This document shows, in pieces, positions 1-13,101 of a DNA stretch of 64,000 nucleotides. Where the stretch lies: assembly GCA_900239685.1 (NCBI GenBank), contig OENT01000713.1, positions 1-64,000 on the forward strand, given 5' to 3'. A program made the position numbers and the translations under genes. The notes under the pieces were generated by a model, which saw only the letters and a program-made list of their open reading frames with translations, did no database searches and had not been told where the DNA came from. Numbering within the stretch: position 1 is the first letter of the stretch; each line of letters begins with the position of its first letter. The DNA is from Rotaria macrura. Taxonomy: Eukaryota; Rotifera; Eurotatoria; Philodinida; Philodinidae.

Positions 1-1394
1 AAAGAAAAGGTGTGTTTATAAACCAACACTCTCTTTTTGCCGCAATCATTCGGAGTCCTTCATTTATGACATACGAGTATGAGATGGCGTCTTGTATGAA
101 ATTACCATACGTGCATATAGATGTATGTTTTTGTTCGAAATCAGTGATGAGTATAAAGTTTAGGTCGATGTATTACAGCTCTATCCTTACCTATACACTG
201 CAGACATTAACAAGAAGATTAGTCACTGTTTACTGGTTTATTCTAATCGAGAGCAATTCAACTGTTGAACTTTTTTGAGATTTTTTTGAATAACATAAAA
301 AATGAGATGAAAAGTATCCACACTGAGATTTAGTAGAATCTAAAACAAGTCTTAAATTTTTTTCCTTAACACTCAGATGATTATGATCTACTGATGAATT
401 TTCGAAATATTTAAACTACAGCAATAATAATATTTATCCAGATAGTGTCAAGAATAATATGAAATAATACATTTATTAACGACAGCTATCATTCAATCAA
501 CAATAACAAGCGTCAAGTATTCACATATTATAACTGTCGAATGTCATAGAAAGGAATGCTTTGCACATATCAAGATACATATACGTTGCTACACCATTCT
601 GAAATTAATGATTATGATAACAACAATAGCTATAAGTTTAAGAAAAGGCAGTATCATAGTAAACGGTAAAATAAAGGGTGTACTCCTATCGAATACATGG
701 CGTTAGAGGCCCAGTAACAAAAAAAAACACACAGTAGATGTATCACTTTGTGAACCGTTACAAGGGGTGAAAACTCATGAATTCATTTCAGCGATTGAAT
801 AGCAAAAGAATATCTATACCTCAGTTACTTACAAAAATATTACAAAATGAAATCTGAGATATGTTTTTCTTTTTTCGGTTGTGAGAGCAATACAATACTG
901 TAATCATGAATTTGACGTAAACATAAATACAAAACTCAACATATTGCGTAGCTTATAACAAAATAGAAGTTATCAAGTACCGGAGATATTCGTTTGGTTT
1001 TTAATGCATATTAATCTTTGACACATAAACAGAACAAAAAATGAAAATCAATTCATAGATATCCTACCCAGAATATTCGATAGCATGCAAATTATTACTA
1101 GAAAAAATATCTAAGTAAATACGAGTCTAACATTGCATTCAATTAATTATTTCAACAGTAAGCACATGTTTACATGATTTTCCAATCTCATGACACGCTT
1201 TGCAAAACAAAATAAGGTTCAATACTTAGTGGAAATCTCGAGAAAAACATTATTCACGCTTATTATCAGGATGTCCTTTATCAATCACTTCTTTGCAATC
1301 CTAAGGTAAGAAAAAGTAAAAGTTTGCAAAAAAACAAATAACAAAAAAGTATCCTATTGAATACGCGAACATCAATTTTCTATTATTACCAGAT
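1..1394. other. Upstream non-coding region of the GDH cluster
   Basis: AT-rich sequence upstream of the first glutamate dehydrogenase gene. An 88-codon open stretch at 12-278 (+) has no recognisable domain and no splice continuity with a neighbour, so it is not called. It probably holds the GDH promoter, but no clear core element could be picked out. Confidence 0.5.
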
Positions 1395-3492
1395 ATGTCG
1401 ATTTTATCACGAGCCGTGTGTAATCACAAGGGATCATTAAAATTAAATTCTGGAATAAATTCAATCTACCGTGTCGTACGAAATTCGAGTACTGAAGGAG
1501 AACACGAAGATGCTGGGTACATATACCTCGTTTGAAATTTTTATAGTTTTCCGTTTTCTTTTAACCAAAAATATATTGTTTTTATCAGCTCTGGCTTTTA
1601 TACTATGGTAGAAAAGTTTTATGATCGTGCCGCAAAGCTTCTTGAAGATAAACTAGTTCAAGATATGCACAAATCAAAATTAAGTGAAGAACAAAAGCGC
1701 ATCAAAGTACGAGGTATATTGACGATGATGAAACCGCCAAATTATGTTTTGGCTATCACGTTTCCCGTTCGACGTGACAATGGTGAATGGGAATTGATTG
1801 AAGCATGGCGAGCTCAACATTCACTACATCGAACACCGTGTAAAGGTGGTATTCGTTTTTCAACTGATGTAAATTTAGATGAAGTTAAAGCATTAGCTGC
1901 TTTGATGACATTCAAATGTGCTTGTGTCAACGTTCCATTTGGTGGAGCTAAAGCCGGTGTGAAAATCAATCCAAAAGGTGAAATAGAAAATGTTTCTTGG
2001 ATGTTTTTTTATATGATAGTTTTGTCCTATTGTATTTTATAGAATGGTCCGAAGGTGAATTGGAACGTATCACTCGTCGATTTACAGTTGAATTAGCCAA
2101 AAAAGGTTTTATTGGACCCGGTATCGACGTGCCCGCACCTGATATGGGTACTGGTGAACGCGAAATGGCATGGATTGCTGATACATATGCATCGACTGTT
2201 GGTTGGGAGGATTTAAACGCATATGCATGTGTTACTGGCAAACCTATTTTACAAGGTGGTATTCATGGACGAACATCGGCTACGGGTCGTGGTTTATACC
2301 ATGGTGTGAATAATTTTGTTAATGAAAAATACTATATGGATAAAATCGGTCTAACAACTGGCTTAACCGGAAAAACATTTATTGTTCAGGTAATGAAATA
2401 AGGAGCATTAAAAGAAAACGATAGCATGAAGCAAATACCATTGAAATCTTAATTATTCTTGTGTTTTTTAGGGTGCTGGTAATGTTGGTTATCATTCTAT
2501 GCGTTATCTAAGTCGACATGGTGCAAAATGTATCGGTGTACTTGAATGGGATGGTGCCATTTATAACCCTGATGGTATCGATCCAAAAGCATTAGAAGAA
2601 TATAAATTTGAAAAAGGAAGTATCGTTGGATTTCCTGGTGCCAGAGTATATGATAAACCGAAAAACGAATTACTTTGTGAACAATGTGATATTCTTATAC
2701 CAGCTGCTAGTGAACAACAGATTACGGCTAAGAATGCACGACGGATCAAAGCTAAAGTTAGTATTATAATGGGTGTATGTCTTCTTTTATAGGAACGAAA
2801 GAAATATTCTAATTTAGATTATCGCTGAAGGTGCCAATGGACCGACAACACCGGCAGCAGATGAAATTCTCCTTGAGAATAATGTCTTAGTTATCCCTGA
2901 TATGTACATCGTAAGTAATTAGTTGTTTCGAGAAAAAAAAATGTTACTCAACGATATTCATTGTTATGAAGAATGCTGGTGGTGTAACTGTATCATATTT
3001 TGAATGGCTTAAGAATCTTCAACATACATCATATGGTCGATTGACATTCAAGTATCAACGAGATACAAATTATTCACTTCTAGGTAGATGACAAAAATTT
3101 TCTATTGTTTTTTTCTCATAAACAAATTTCTAATCATTTTTTGTTTGTAGAAAGTGTTCAAAGTTCATTAGAATCTAAATTTGGTAAAATGGGTGGAAAG
3201 ATTCCCATCGTAAGTAATGAATGTTATTTCTAAAATTTATAATGAATTAGACAAAGTTAAAATTCATTTATAGATTCCCAGTGAAAAATTTTATAAACGC
3301 ATGGCTGGTGCATCTGAAAAAGATATCGTACATTCAGGTCTTGAACAAACAATGGAAAAATCTGCACGACATATCATGGAAACAGCTAAAACTTATAACT
3401 TAGGTTTAGATTTACGTACAGCTGCGTATGTAACATCGTTAGAAAAAATCTATAATGTCTATTCAGCTGCTGGTATGACATTTGGTGTTTAA
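1395..3492 (+). CDS. GLUD1-like: Glutamate dehydrogenase, mitochondrial (copy 1)
   Basis: Interconverts glutamate and 2-oxoglutarate plus ammonia with NAD(P) in the mitochondrial matrix. Eight exons: 1395-1516, 1589-1977, 2043-2389, 2472-2756, 2818-2910, 2972-3083, 3151-3209 and 3274-3492. They join in frame to 541 residues, against about 558 for human GLUD1. The N-terminus is rich in Arg, Lys and Ser, fitting a mitochondrial targeting peptide. Visible motifs are [10 protein letters not shown] (glutamate site), [12 protein letters not shown] (contains the catalytic Lys), GAGNVG (dinucleotide fold) and the antenna region followed by [20 protein letters not shown]. All introns are 61-82 bp. The start is the first Met of the targeting peptide. 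It lies 217 bp upstream of a second copy in the same orientation. The family call is secure; paralogue naming is not. Confidence 0.95.
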
Positions 3493-3709
3493 AACTGTAT
3501 CAGTGTGAATAACAATCAGATATACATGAACGTGCGAAAGAAAAAAAATGAAATTCGGTTTTTTTTTTCTTTTTTTTTAAGTCATGAAGGTTAAACAAAC
3601 AATAGTTTCTATGTTACATACATTTTTAGTTTTCCAACTTTATTTTCATAAATCATTTGACCGATCCAATTTTCAATAAGTGTATTTTTAGATAAAAGAA
3701 AGCACAACA

Positions 3710-5784
3710 ATGTTGAACGTAGGACTACGTCATAGTAAAACATTACAGCCCATGTCGGCTTATTCAATTATACGTTTTTCATCTCATGCGTCAACAACAC
3801 ACGGACAAAATGCTCCTGGTTTCTATCGTCAAGTTGAATTATTTTATGATCGTGCAGCAAAAATTCTCGAAGAAAAATTAGTTCAAGATATGCAAAGATC
3901 AAAATTATCTGATGATATGAAACATAAAAAAGTTCGAGGAATATTAAAAATCATTAAACCATGTAATCATGTGTTAGAAATTCGATTTCCTATACGAAGA
4001 GATAATGGAGAATTACATATGATTGAAGCGTATCGTGCACAACATTCCCAACATCGAACACCGTGTAAAGGTGGTATTCGATATTCTATGGATGTTAATC
4101 TAGATGAAGTTAAAGCATTGGCTGCTTTGATGACATACAAATGTGCTTGTGTCGACGTTCCATTCGGCGGAGGAAAAGCCGGTGTAAAAATTAATCCAAA
4201 AGGTAAACAGTTACTTCTTTCTTTTTTCTGTTTTTTTATTGTTACAATAATATTTGCCTATGAACATTAGATTGGTCCGAGGCAGAATTAGAACGTATCA
4301 CTCGTCGATTAACAGTTGAATTAGCCAAAAAAGGTTTTATTGGACCCGGTATTGACGTACCCGCACCCGATATGGGTACTGGTGAACGTGAAATGGCTTG
4401 GATTGCTGATACATATGAATCGACTGTTGGTTGGGAAGATATTCATGCTTATGGTTGTGTCACAGGTAAACCTATCCTTTGTGGTGGTATTCATGGACGA
4501 ACATCGGCTACGGGTCGCGGTCTATATCATGGTGTGGATAATTTTGTTAATGAAGCATCGTTTATGTAAGTTGAAAGCACGAATCTGTTTTTTTTTCAGT
4601 TTGTTGAAAGGATTTCATGTGTCACTTAGGGGAATGGTTGGTCTTTTACCTGGTCTTGCAGGAAAAACATTTATTGTTCAAGTAATTATTAGGAAAAAAA
4701 AACATCTAAATTAGAAAATCTAATTACAATTTTAATTTTTTTTTCTAGGGTGTTGGTAATGTCGGTTATCATTCCATGCGTTATTTAACACGACATGGTG
4801 CCAAGTGCGTTGGCATACTTGAATGGGACTGTGCCATTGTTAATCCTGATGGCATCGATCCAAAAGCCTTAGAAGAGTACAAAGCAGAAAATGGTACAAT
4901 TAAAGGTTTTCCCGGTGCACAACCCTACGACAAAGAACCAAAAGAAGAATTACTATGTGAACAATGTGATATTCTCATACCAGCCGCTAATGAACGACAA
5001 ATTACGGTTGAAAATGCACATCGTATAAAAGCTCGAATTATTGCTGAAGTAAAATATGAGTTTTTTTTGTCTTTTGATCATTGTAGAATACAAAACTTGT
5101 TTTACTTCTACTTTTCAGGGTGCTAATGGCCCAACAACACCTGAGGCTGATGCAATTTTACTGAAGAATAACGTTCTTGTTATTCCAGGTACAGACGGAA
5201 ACACTTTTTTTTACCGAAGAACTTCGGAAATCATTTTCTGCAGATTTATATATCAATGCTGGTGGTGTAACTGTCTCTTATTTCGAATGGTTAAAAAATT
5301 TAAGTCATGTCAGTTATGGTCGATTAACGTTTAAATATCAACGTGATACAAATTATTCTTTACTTGGTATAGATATGAAATAGATTTTTTTCTATATTTT
5401 AACAAAAGCGTTTTTCTTTTAATCTAATAGAGTCGGTACAAACTTCATTGGAAGCTAAATTTGGTAGAATGGGAGGAAAGATTCCCATCGTAAGTTGCAA
5501 GCTTTCTTTTTGTTTATTTAAAAACATGTTCTTTTTTTTCGTTCTAAAATATCTATACTCTGTCTTAGATACCAAGTGATGAATTTTTCAAACGTATGGC
5601 TGGTGCATCCGAAAAAGATATCGTACATTCCGGTCTTGAACAAACCATGGAAAAATCTGCACGTGCCATTATGGGAACAGCAATGCGTTATAATCTTGGA
5701 CTTGATGTTCGTACAGCAGCATATGTTAATGCAATTGAGAAAATTTTCAATGTTTATGTCAGTGCTGGTATTGCATTTGGCTAA
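3710..5784 (+). CDS. GLUD1-like: Glutamate dehydrogenase, mitochondrial (copy 2, tandem)
   Basis: Second complete GDH gene, with the same reaction and location as copy 1. Exons: 3710-4202, 4271-4565, 4630-4681, 4749-5048, 5119-5188, 5244-5366, 5431-5489 and 5569-5784, giving 535 residues. The N-terminus ([11 protein letters not shown]...) again looks like a mitochondrial presequence. FGGGKAG replaces FGGAKAG, and the nucleotide-binding motif is GVGNVG. The substrate site [10 protein letters not shown] and the antenna region are intact. It lacks the N-terminal intron of copy 1 and has an extra intron at 4566-4629. Two other introns are displaced by 11-12 nt relative to copy 1. Both copies look functional. 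They differ in coding sequence as well as introns, so the duplication is not very recent, or gene conversion has been limited. Confidence 0.95.
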
Positions 5785-5839
5785 TTTATAGAAGATATAC
5801 ATTGTATTGAAAAAGAATTTTCTTTTTCATGGTATATAA

Positions 5840-5845
5840 AATAAA
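5840..5845 (+). terminator. Polyadenylation signal of GDH copy 2
   Basis: AATAAA hexamer 56 nt after the stop codon of GDH copy 2. Position and consensus fit a cleavage/polyadenylation signal, but no transcript evidence is available. Confidence 0.5.
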
Positions 5846-7259
5846 AGAGTGAATACGTTTTTTTGTCGTTTCTCATTGTGTCGAATCTTTCTATAATCGT
5901 TGTCAAAATTCCCGATTAAATTTTATTTTTTACATCGTTTATATTCAAATAATTTCGAAGTGAATATTGTAGCTTTTTTACTTATTGACAAAAAAAAAAT
6001 TCAATAAAATTAATTTGTATAAAATAAAATTTGAAAGTATGATTTTATTTATGAAGAAGATATGTTATTCGAATGGATGATTTCATCGAAAAAATAAAAC
6101 AAGGTCATATTTGAATTAGTATAATTCATCGTGATTACATTAATATCGATATATTGACGTAAAAATGTGCGTGAGAATGAGCATTAGTTTCCATGAGAAT
6201 TATTTCCTGCACGTGACATTAATATATATAAATTTAATTCAATATTTTCAAATTTAATGACTTCATCTTCATCATATTTTGTTTGATACTTTTGTTGATA
6301 CAATCGTATCCATGAAACAAGATTTGCAATGTTTTAATATGATCGGTATATATTCTGATAAGAATATTTTATGCGACGATTTTTTAATTCTTCAGTATAT
6401 ATCGAATAAATCCAGATTAAGAATAATTAAGGAAAACGTCACTAGATCATCAATGAATAGCAGATCATGGTACATAACTGAAATAGTTGATGGAAATCGA
6501 CAATTTTCATTCAAAAAACTATTTCATTCAGAAAATTTCGAATAGAAACTAGTTCGTTTAATAACATGTATCCTATGATCGACGAGACAGGCTCTTCGAA
6601 GAAAATTGAATTGTAACTTTAAAAATACATAGTCAAGATATACGTTTCATTGATAGTTTCAATTTAAACGGATGGACATTTACTAATCATATGGATACAA
6701 CTTTGATTCAAATTCAATTAGAACTGGTGATAAATTTTAAAAAAATATAGTTTCACGAGTAAACAAACAAATTATATTATAAAGAACATGAGCAACCGTC
6801 AAGGTTAACAAATAAGGGTATGAAAATATAGCTAGAATATGAGATGTGAATGTATGCATAGAAACCACATCCGTACTCCGTGCCACACCCACCGCACACC
6901 CACAAAACATTCACCTTCTACAAACACGTGGTGATGTCTTTTCTTATGAAAAGAAAAGAAAAGAAAAGATTTCTCTTTGACTGACTACATTACATGTATT
7001 TCCTCTAACAGTCAAGAATCAATGACATTTTCTTTTTATTGAAACATACTCGAATTTCTTTCGCAAAGTATAAAGATTCGGATGGTTTGCACATACTAAA
7101 TGTTGAAAATATTCAGCGCATGATCATAAAATGAAAGTCATTCTATATTGAACAACGACAAGCCAATGTTGTTATAAGAAGTAGACAAATACGAAAGAAT
7201 GATTCTGAGAAAGAATTTTTTAGTCGATTTCCATTTCTTTTTTCTAGGATAAAAGTGCA
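5846..7259. other. Non-coding AT-rich stretch
   Basis: No gene recognised. It contains a short pentanucleotide GAAAA tract around 6949-6969. An 88-codon open stretch at 6279-6545 (+) has no family resemblance. Confidence 0.5.
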
Positions 7260-7908
7260 TTCAATTGGTCATCTATCTTGAAGTACATGAAATCGATGTG
7301 TTCATACGAAGCAGCCAAGCCGTCTCTCATTGTAGAGAGAACTTTCTCAAGGATTTTAATGAATTTTTCACAATACATAATGAAATTTACATCATCGTCT
7401 TGAGCATTGTTAATCATTCAAAGTCTATCATACATAGTTACTTTTTCTGAATGATCCATTGTTCTGTCGAGCAGAATATTATATATGTTCTCGACTTTCT
7501 TCAAATGTGCACGTTTAATCAACAGCATACGTAAACAATTCCATCATTGCTGATGGAAAAATATCTCTTCTTGTATGCAATCAGTAAGCACGAGCAATTC
7601 GAAAATATTGTCACTAGTCAATGATATATCGACTTGTCCGACACGTTTGTTTAGGTTGATTTGATATATTGATTCAATGAGAGGACAGAATGTGCTGAGG
7701 AAAGAATCTTGTCGTCTTCTCTGAAATTAATGGTATCACAAGTATTATCGAATGCAGTAATTAATGTTATTGCATCGACAATTATTTCGAAAAGTAAGTC
7801 TCTTATATTGGGATTGCTTTGATTATTCTTAATGAATGCAAGAGTTACTTCTCGATCAACAGAGCATGAGTGTGTGTGGGTGTGCATATTAAAGAATTCG
7901 ATTAACAC
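7260..7908 (-). pseudogene. Decayed coding relic of unknown family
   Basis: Read on the minus strand, this block gives protein-like sequence in two overlapping frames. The first part (7908 to 7651) is an 85-codon open stretch containing NPNIRDLLFEIIVDAITLI. A second frame continues from about 7660 to 7262, interrupted by single TGA stops after FFHQQ and after MYDRL. Amphipathic, charged text resumes after each stop (for example KRAHLKKVENIYNILLDRTM). The frame change plus isolated stops in otherwise coding-like sequence suggests a degraded exon set of a larger cytosolic protein. I do not recognise the family. No flanking exons were found on either side. Confidence 0.4.
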
Positions 7909-10900
7909 TCATAAAGTCTTCGTCAATAATCTTCTAGTCTTGAGTAGCATATTATTAAAATCAACTATTTTCTAATTGATTCAATTAAAATTGAATCCTT
8001 TGATTGAAAATTCACTTTTGATTTTATTTTCTTAGTTGCGGTTCTTTTTTAAGTTCATTAATTTCTTGAGGCTTGCGCAAGAAAATTATATAATAACAAG
8101 ATTTAATATATGCACTAGAAAAATACAGTTCGAATCAAGATCAGTTTGATAAATAATAGAGTCTGATTCATTAAAAAATTATTGTTAAAACTCAATTTCA
8201 CTCAATTGAAAATGTACTAGTTCGATTAAAATTCAATACAACTATTGCCATTTGAATCAGATTTCTTTTTCATCTCTTTTTTGTATAAACAACAAAAGCG
8301 GTTTTCCACTGTCCGGTGACGATCTCTGATATTCATGAATGCCAGAAATGAATGATTTTTCAATTTAGTATTTAATATCTAAAACTTTCTTTGTAATAAC
8401 GATCACTGCTGCAGCATATACATTTTTTTTTTCTTCATCTTAGTACTACCGATGTTCTGTTGCCTTGAACTATTTATTAACAATAGAATACTATCACCAC
8501 TATGATTACAAAGAGAAAGAACAAAATGATAATATCATGTAGATCCATTAACGATTGCATAATCGTACTATTGAAGAGAAAATGATTTGATTAGTTATGA
8601 TATTGATACTGTTGATGAATGGATTTCTTTATTGGTTGAATTTGATAATTGTTGAAGCACTCAGTAAAACGAAAATCGATGTCAGACTAGATCTGCTCAA
8701 ATTGCATATAATACATTGTGTTCTATCATTGTATTTTCAGCATATATTCATCAAACAACAATCAAAACTAATTCATTTTATGATTGGAAAACTTTTCTGT
8801 CAGTTTTCATTCGATAAACTTATGTTTTCTTTTCCCATTTGACAAAACATACGAACATGCAATACTCTCGTCGAAATTCTTATTTGTTATCAATTATATT
8901 TTCTATCATGAAAAACGACAAGAAATTCAATCAGTAGAAATATTCTTAAAACATGTTATTCTTTTTCTAGATATGCTTACTTATGTTACATACATAGCCT
9001 GCAGATATATCGAGTTAGAAAATAGTCATTCGTGCATATTTGTCTATAACACATGTACCATCTAATAAGTTTGTCTTGATGAGGCTTCAAACGATTGTCT
9101 GGTAATATAAGAGAAAGTAAATCGATGCATACAAATTTACAGAAATCAAATAGTCTTATCTTGGGACGAATAATAGATGAATCTATGTAAATTCTCTGCG
9201 TAGCTATTGCACCATCTTGATGATGTCATGAAAATATTTTTAAGAACTACACAATATATCTGAACATTTGATTAGATCCGAAAGTTTTTAAATCACAAGA
9301 TATAGATGATTTTCAGTAATGAAGATTACGTAGAACATCTCTATTTCGAAATATTTGTATTGATTCCTATTGTTTTATGTATTAGACATATATGTGAGTT
9401 CATAGAGAGATGACAAATAAAAATTATTTGAATTTCAAGTTTCTAATTTAAATTATTCACGATTTCACAATTACAAATTTTAAAAGTCATCACACTAACT
9501 CCTATAATCATAGGAGATTATCATCAAAGAATAGAAATAAATTAGTTAGAACACGAGAAAAAATTCGATTTATTAAAATAAAAGTATTGTACATTGAAAA
9601 TCAATTTTTATCAGTAAACATGAAAAAAAAATTTTAACCATACAGAGAAAATATTCATTATATTCTACTTGTACAGTTGTCTAATTTTTCAGTAAACAGT
9701 TTTCGACATTCTTTTATAAAACAAACACAAAAATACATTTGATCACTATGAACTTCACTACAAAATTCTATGATGAATTGAACTTTGACTTCTATCATAA
9801 AAAGAAATTAAAAGAGCTTTGTAGAAACGAAACTTTTGATTGTTGATATTCATAAATTTTTGTAATAGAATCAATTTATATGCATAAACTTGGCATCAAC
9901 AATATGGACTACCATTCATTGATAATAATTAAACTAGAATATAACTATGATTATCATTATTGAGTAATGATCATTTATAGAGAAAATAGATCATCGATTA
10001 GTAGTCCTTTTTAAAATTCTATTGTAGACTATAAAGATTGTTAAATTTTTTTCAACTTCTTGTTCAATTTCAATTCCATCACTCGAATGTTTCTACCAAA
10101 TTTACAATATTTTATAGTTACAAGAGCAAAATTCAATTTTTCTCATTGTTTACTATAAAACACTACACATAAATCCATATTCAAATGTCTTGAATTTTTT
10201 TATGGCAACCGTTTTCTTTCCTTGAATTTCTGTATCCGATGGTCATTAGTTGTTGATTAACAAATATTTTATGATGTAATGGCTACAATTGAATAAGAAA
10301 TATGATTATGTAAATAATCATTCCTATTCACATATTCAAGTATGAATTTCTCGTTGAGTAACTATTAGATAGATCAATCTGCTACACCGATGTCAAAACA
10401 ATCTGTCCATATGTCAAACAAAGAAATAAAAAAGATGAACTACTGAAAATAGTCAGAACATTTGGTGCCATATTGTTCAATCAATCTAATGATATAATTC
10501 AATTGACATTGACTCAATCATTTGTTTACAGAATTTTTTCATTATATTCGTTTTCTTTCTTTTAATATATTAATTTATACAAATAAACAGTAACACGATA
10601 AAAAATTTTTGGTAGCAATAATAATAATAATAATAGTTGAAGATTGTATTACAGGACTATTGGATGAGAACAAAAAAAAAACAGAAAACTAAAGAAGTTG
10701 TTAAACAAACAAATAGACAATAGATATAATACGATATATGATCAAACAACAGCCTAGAGAAGAAAGCAAACGATATATATAATCACCGGGTAATGGCTGT
10801 TTAATACAATACACTTCATATATTCCTATAATTTCAACTAAAAAATAAGAGAAAGAGAAAACAAACAAACAAACAAATAGACATTAATCCAAATGTTATT

Positions 10901-10941
10901 GTTTCATTTTGCATGTTCCAATCAATCCTAAATGTGATTGT
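7909..10941. other. Non-coding AT-rich stretch
   Basis: About 3 kb between the relic and the claudin-like gene. Short open stretches at 8597-8842 and 8784-9065 (+) are hydrophobic and low-complexity, with no family match. No RNA gene or transposon termini were recognised. Confidence 0.5.
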
Positions 10942-12013
10942 TCATTCATCATATAGATTTGTATGAATAATAGTATATTTATCATTCTTAACATGTATAC
11001 GTAATTTTGATTTATCTGATTGTAATCCACAACAAAAACAACAACTAATTATGCTTGTAAATAAATTTATTCCTATGGCAGCTACAACAATCCAAAATGC
11101 TAAACCTAAACGTTCAACATTAATTAGCCATGGATTTAAGGCAATAACTAGTGATTCTTTTTGATCGAATTCATATGTATAATCAGGTCGATATAATCGC
11201 TCATGTATCCATTGATAGAAAAATATGCCTAAACCACCACAACCACTTGAAAAAGACATCAAAGAAAAAAGACTAACAAATCCAAATGGTATTGAATAAA
11301 ATCGATCAATACAATTTACACACAATAATATTAATAATGATATTAATGTTAAGACTGGTGCAATAAGAAATAAGAGGAGCATGATATAATGACGTAGACG
11401 CTTCGAATAAGCATAGGAATCACTTGGTGATGTTGGATTCGATGATAGATAACGTGGTATATCGTTATCATCGATGGATATTGATTGCCACATACAATTA
11501 CCTTCTTTCCAATAATAGCGTGTTTCATTATAGGGACGAGTACATCCTTGTTCATCAATATAGGATGGACAATCAGGTATATTATTACATCTATCCATCT
11601 ATGTAAAGTTAGAAAAACAAGATAATTATCTATTTTGTAGTTACTATAAGATTTAAACATACACAACAGCCTGTATCAGGACATATCAACACTGATTGAT
11701 TACATTTTTTACAAAAGAAATTTTCATTCAATTCAGAATTTATTATAAATAAATTAATCCATTGATAATCTAAGCAATAACCAAATAAACCATAATGTGT
11801 TCGAAATCCATGACGAATCAATCGACTTTCAAACTGAAGATGATCATTACTTTTTAATTGAAGATATTCTTTTTGTTTATGAGTAGAATTGTTTTTTACG
11901 ATTAAATTTTTATCAATAAAATTCCAACGTGTACTTAATATTGCATACGTATACAAGCCAATAGATATAAACATGGGCAAGACAATACTGATAACAAGGA
12001 TGCTAACCTTCAT
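10942..12013 (-). CDS. Claudin-like four-TM protein with LDLa module in loop 1
   Basis: Two coding exons on the minus strand (12013-11663 and 11598-10942; 64-bp intron, phase 0) give 335 residues. Membrane segments in order: VSILVISIVLPMFISIGLYT near the N-terminus, LLFLIAPVLTLISLLILLC, a third around FVSLFSLMSFSSGCGGLGIF, and a fourth around LAFWIVVAAIGINLFTSI. The first extracellular loop has W followed by GLFGYC, as in the claudin/PMP22 superfamily. It is unusually long (over 100 residues) and ends with a six-cysteine array, CNQSVLIC, CPDTGCC, RCNNIPDC and IDEQGC. This spacing and the terminal IDE match an LDL-receptor class A repeat. The intron falls inside that module. The start is the Met just after a pyrimidine-rich acceptor, so a 5' untranslated exon is likely upstream. 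The four-TM call is firm. The ligand and junctional role are unknown. Confidence 0.8.
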
Positions 12014-12517
12014 TGTTGACTTCGAAATCTGAAAAACAAAAAAAAGCAAGAGACTCATAATATAAATATTTTCTTCTATAAAAAAAATAGAACACTAAAA
12101 TAATAGAGAAACTAGAAAAATAATCATCCATGTTCCTGCTGAGCGTACTCTTTAATTTGTGGTTCTGACATGTTATCATGTCTGTAAATGAGGTTTATAT
12201 TTTTCTTCGTGTAGTGACTGTAGAAAATACTGCCCTTTTCTTTTTTTGTCTCTCTCTCTCTCTTCTCTTATTCACACAAAATCAAACATCGAATGAATGA
12301 TTTTTTTTCGTATAGAGTTGAGAAATGTACACATGCATACAGATGGAACAAAAGAAAAAAAAGGACGACAGCTATTGAACGAACACGTTATAATTCTACT
12401 GTTCTTGTTCAATCAACCACTGTAAACCAAGGGAGAAAGGGCATAAACACTCTTAATACCACGAAATGAATATGGATATATGGGCGTGCCTTTACCCCTA
12501 GTGACTAGTCATCACTC

Positions 12518-12542
12518 ATATATATATATATATATATATATA
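12518..12542. repeat. (AT)n microsatellite
   Basis: Uninterrupted AT dinucleotide run of about 25 bases, visible directly in the sequence. Confidence 0.9.
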
Positions 12543-13081
12543 CATAAAGTCGATTACGTATTCATCATTCAATCTAATATCGTCGACACATATTAAAGAC
12601 GATGAATGGTTCATCTAATTAGATTGTGTATATGTGCACAATCTTCAGAGACTTCTATACGTATATATATATACATGTGTGTAGAAGAGGTAATTTGATG
12701 CGGACTGACATAAAATATAATAGAACGAAAATGTGCGTGACCACAAATTTTATTTTTTTGCTAGCGATGAAAGACAGATATGATAGCGATTTATCGAATG
12801 CAATAGGTCGAAGGAGTTTTCATTATGAAAGTAGTAAATCCTTGAAAAATCTTATGTAATAGAAAGGGTATCATTTATTATTTGAATACTAGTGAAAAGC
12901 AACGGAATAGTACACAAAGATAAAGATAGAAGAACAACACTATGATGATAAACATGATAACGTTAAAAAATAAGCCACATATTCTTACACACATACAGAC
13001 AGAAGTGGATGAAAAAACCAGCTAACTACACAAAAACATTAAAGAAAGAAAGAATGAATGACTGACTGATGAAAGAGGGAC

Positions 13082-13101
13082 AGAGAGAGAGAGAGAGAGA
13101 A
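13082..13101. repeat. (GA)n microsatellite
   Basis: Perfect GA dinucleotide run of about 20 bases within a wider purine-rich stretch. Confidence 0.9.

Noticed and set aside
7860-7890. GTGTGGG-like words resembling telomeric repeats
   Set aside because: There is only one imperfect occurrence, inside a decayed coding block, with no tandem array.
8461-8600. Minus-strand text TIMQSLMDLHDIIILFFLFV resembling the start of mitochondrial COX2 (possible NUMT)
   Set aside because: The resemblance covers only about 20 residues in hydrophobic AT-rich sequence. Neither the following COX2 region nor upstream mitochondrial sequence is visible, even with the invertebrate mitochondrial code.
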